Source: Saccharopolyspora endophytica
GTDB lineage: Bacteria; Actinomycetota; Actinomycetes; Mycobacteriales; Pseudonocardiaceae
DNA: 64,000 nt
Reading direction: 5' to 3'
NCBI RefSeq assembly: GCF_018070075.1
Contig: NZ_JAGPXE010000008.1
Location: 186,001 to 250,000, forward strand
Shown here: piece by piece, positions 62,031-64,000 of the stretch
How the letters are laid out: each line of letters opens with the position of its first letter
Position numbering within the stretch: the stretch's first letter is position 1
Position numbers and translations under genes: made by a program
The notes under the pieces: model-generated
Told to the model about the DNA's origin: nothing
Database searches by the model: none
The model's input: only the letters and a program-made list of their open reading frames with translations

Positions 62031-64000
62031 GTGACCGACGTTCGAACCCCCTTGAGCTATCCCGCCACCGCGCGCGAAGAGATCGCGGAGACCCTGCACG
62101 GCCGCGAGGTCGCCGACCCGTACCGGTGGCTGGAGGACGCCTCCTCGCCGAGCACCGAGGCGTGGTCGGAGGCTCAGAACGAGCTCGCCCGCACCTGGCT
62201 CGACGCGCTGCCCGGCCGCGAGTCGGTCGCCGAGCGGATGCGGTCGCTGCTGGCGGCGGGCGCGGTGGGCGCTCCCCTGTGGCGCGCGGGACGCGCGTTC
62301 TTCACGCGCCGCGAACCCGGCCAGGAGTTCGGCGTGCTGCACGTGCGCGAGGCCGACGGCACCGAGCGGGTGCTGCTGGACGTCACCGAGCTCGACCCGT
62401 CGGGGCTGACGACGCTGGACAGCTGGGTGCCGAGCCTGGAGGGCGACCTGCTGGCCTACCAGATCTCGGTGGGCGGCGACGAGGAGTCGCTGCTGCACGT
62501 CATGGACGTGGCCACCGGTGAGCTGCTCGAAGGGCCGATCGACCGCTGCCGCTACTCGACGATCTCCTGGATGCCCGGCGGCGAGGAGTTCTTCTACGTC
62601 CGCCGGCTGTCGCCGGAGCTGGTGCCCGAGGGCGAGGAGCAGTTCCACCGCCGCGTGTGGCGGCACCGCGTGGGCACCGATCCCGAGCAGGACGTGCTGG
62701 TGCACGGCACGGGCCTGGACCACACCTTCTACTACGGCACGCACGTCTCCCGGGACGGACGCTGGCTGATCATCGAGGGCAGCATGGGCACCGCCCGCCG
62801 CGACTCGGTGTGGATCGCGGACCTCTCCGACGGCGCCGAGGCCCCGAGCTTGCGGCAGATCGTGGACACCACCGACGGCTACCGGGTCGGCGCCTGGGTG
62901 GAGCGCGACGGCCGGCTGTACGTGATGACCACGAAGGACGCCCCGCGCTGGCGGCTGTGCGTGGCCGATCCCACGGCCCCGGAACCGGAGAACTGGACCG
63001 AGCTGATCGCCGAGGAGCCCGATTCGGTGCTCGACGCGGTCCGCTACTTCGACGGCGACCAGCCGAGCCTGGTGGTGCTGCGCACCCGGCACGCGGTCTC
63101 CGAGCTGACCTTGCACGACCCGGCCACGGGTGAGCGCACCGGTGGGATCACGTTGCCCGCGACGGGCCAGGTCACGGCCCTGACCACGGTCGACTCGGCC
63201 ACCGAGCGGCACCGCGACCGGTTGTGGATCGGCTGGACCGACTTCGCGACCCCGCCGTGCGTGCACGCCTACGACCGCAGCACCGGCGAGATGGCCTTGG
63301 AGACGAGCGCTCCGGGTGCGGTCGAGCTGCCCGAGGTGCACACCCGTCAGGTCACCTACCGGTCTGCCGACGGCACCGAGGTGCGGATGTTCGTGCTGGC
63401 GCCGGTCGCCGAGCCGGACCACCCGCGCCCGGTGTTCCTGACCGGCTACGGCGGGTTCTCGCTGTCCCGCGAGCCCGGCTACATGCCGTCGGCGCTGACC
63501 TGGGTGGCGGCCGGTGGCGTGTGGGCGCTGCCGTCGCTGCGCGGTGGCGGCGAGGAGGGCGAGGAGTGGCACGTCGCCGGGATGCGCGAGCAGAAGCAGC
63601 ACACCTTCGACGACTTCCACGCCGCCGCCGAGCACCTCATCGACCAGGGCTGGACGACCTCGGACCAGGTGGCGATCTCGGGCGGCTCCAACGGCGGTCT
63701 GCTGGTCGGCGCGGCGCTGACGCAGCGGCCGGAGCTGTACCGGGCGGTGGTGTGCTCGGCCCCGCTGCTGGACATGGTGCGCTACGAGCGGTTCCTGCTC
63801 GGCCGGACCTGGAACGACGAGTACGGCACGGCCGATGATCCGGAGGAGCTGGGCTGGCTGCTGTCCTACTCGCCGTACCACAACGTGACCGAGCACACGG
63901 CCTATCCGTCGGTGCTGTTCACGGTCTTCGAGTCCGACTCGCGCGTAGACCCCAACCACGCTCGCAAGATGTGCGCGGCGCTGCAGCACGCGACCAGTTC
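62031..64000 (+). CDS. Prolyl oligopeptidase family protease (S9A), 3'-truncated by the window edge
   Basis: About 656 residues are visible. The beta-propeller N-domain begins with [20 protein letters not shown] and [16 protein letters not shown]. The catalytic domain shows [35 protein letters not shown] and the nucleophile loop [15 protein letters not shown] (Ser). [16 protein letters not shown] contains the catalytic Asp and lies just before the edge, so only the His and about 30 residues are missing. It cleaves short peptides after proline in the cytosol. GTG 62031 starts [11 protein letters not shown]. No promoter element is obvious in the 278-base gap before it. Confidence 0.95.
   Translation, partial: MTDVRTPLSYPATAREEIAETLHGREVADPYRWLEDASSPSTEAWSEAQNELARTWLDALPGRESVAERMRSLLAAGAVGAPLWRAGRAFFTRREPGQEFGVLHVREADGTERVLLDVTELDPSGLTTLDSWVPSLEGDLLAYQISVGGDEESLLHVMDVATGELLEGPIDRCRYSTISWMPGGEEFFYVRRLSPELVPEGEEQFHRRVWRHRVGTDPEQDVLVHGTGLDHTFYYGTHVSRDGRWLIIEGSMGTARRDSVWIADLSDGAEAPSLRQIVDTTDGYRVGAWVERDGRLYVMTTKDAPRWRLCVADPTAPEPENWTELIAEEPDSVLDAVRYFDGDQPSLVVLRTRHAVSELTLHDPATGERTGGITLPATGQVTALTTVDSATERHRDRLWIGWTDFATPPCVHAYDRSTGEMALETSAPGAVELPEVHTRQVTYRSADGTEVRMFVLAPVAEPDHPRPVFLTGYGGFSLSREPGYMPSALTWVAAGGVWALPSLRGGGEEGEEWHVAGMREQKQHTFDDFHAAAEHLIDQGWTTSDQVAISGGSNGGLLVGAALTQRPELYRAVVCSAPLLDMVRYERFLLGRTWNDEYGTADDPEELGWLLSYSPYHNVTEHTAYPSVLFTVFESDSRVDPNHARKMCAALQHATS

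Overview
The window is a contiguous piece of a high-GC actinobacterial chromosome. An arabinan arabinosyltransferase (Emb type), a mycothiol-dependent nitroreductase homologue, a CtaJ-like cytochrome oxidase subunit, twin ClpP proteins and an RNase E carrying an IF-2-like N-terminal domain point to Mycobacteriales/Pseudonocardiales. The repeat content makes Saccharopolyspora or a close relative my best guess, but this is inference. Several blocks match, from memory, the order of the Mycobacterium tuberculosis Rv2444c-Rv2469c region (rne, ndk, DUF4233, folC, valS; clpX, clpP2, clpP1, tig; Rv2466c, pepN, Rv2468c, ctaJ, HNH), with lineage-specific insertions between them.

Layout. 1-3.0 kb: 3' part of an emb gene. 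3.1-4.8 kb: AraC-type regulator and a terpene-cyclase-fold protein, convergent. 4.8-11.7 kb (minus): rne, the radical-SAM pair TIGR03936/TIGR03960, ndk. 11.9-14.7 kb: phoD (Tat-exported alkaline phosphatase) divergent from a zinc alcohol dehydrogenase. 14.9-19.5 kb (minus): DUF4233, folC, valS. 19.6-22.1 kb: an OFA-family MFS transporter with a 38-residue small-subunit gene, divergent from fdhD, suggesting formate/oxalate handling. 22.1-23.8 kb: two alpha/beta hydrolases. 24.0-28.7 kb (minus): clpX, clpP2, clpP1, tig. 29.2-29.5 kb: tRNA-Pro(TGG) and tRNA-Gly(TCC). 29.7-37.2 kb: DHA2 efflux pump, 2H phosphoesterase, Eis-like acetyltransferase, XRE regulator, Fpg/Nei glycosylase, MBL-fold hydrolase and small proteins. 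37.3-43.4 kb: a type VII-linked polymorphic toxin operon (YbaB-like, WXG100, a 1401-residue protein ending in a DNA/RNA endonuclease fold, two YezG-like immunity paralogues). 44.0-55.6 kb: a divergent catabolic cluster of ten genes around an IclR regulator. 55.8-62 kb: DsbA-like nitroreductase, pepN, DUF5130, ctaJ, a nonapeptide-repeat protein and an HNH nuclease. 62.0 kb to the end: a prolyl oligopeptidase running off the window.

The most unusual signals are partly non-coding. A dispersed element of about 130-170 bp occurs three times, each time in the same orientation between the stop codon of a minus-strand gene and a hairpin. Its two helices show compensatory base changes between copies, which argues for a structured nucleic acid rather than a peptide. 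A second repeat class, short dyad elements often with an exact 24-bp period, fills three intergenic gaps with locus-specific sequences. Among proteins, the sixteen-fold GVRIS repeat protein at 60.6 kb, the ten-gene catabolic divergon with a pair of matching 17-bp dyad operators, and the nuclease toxin with tandem immunity genes deserve follow-up.
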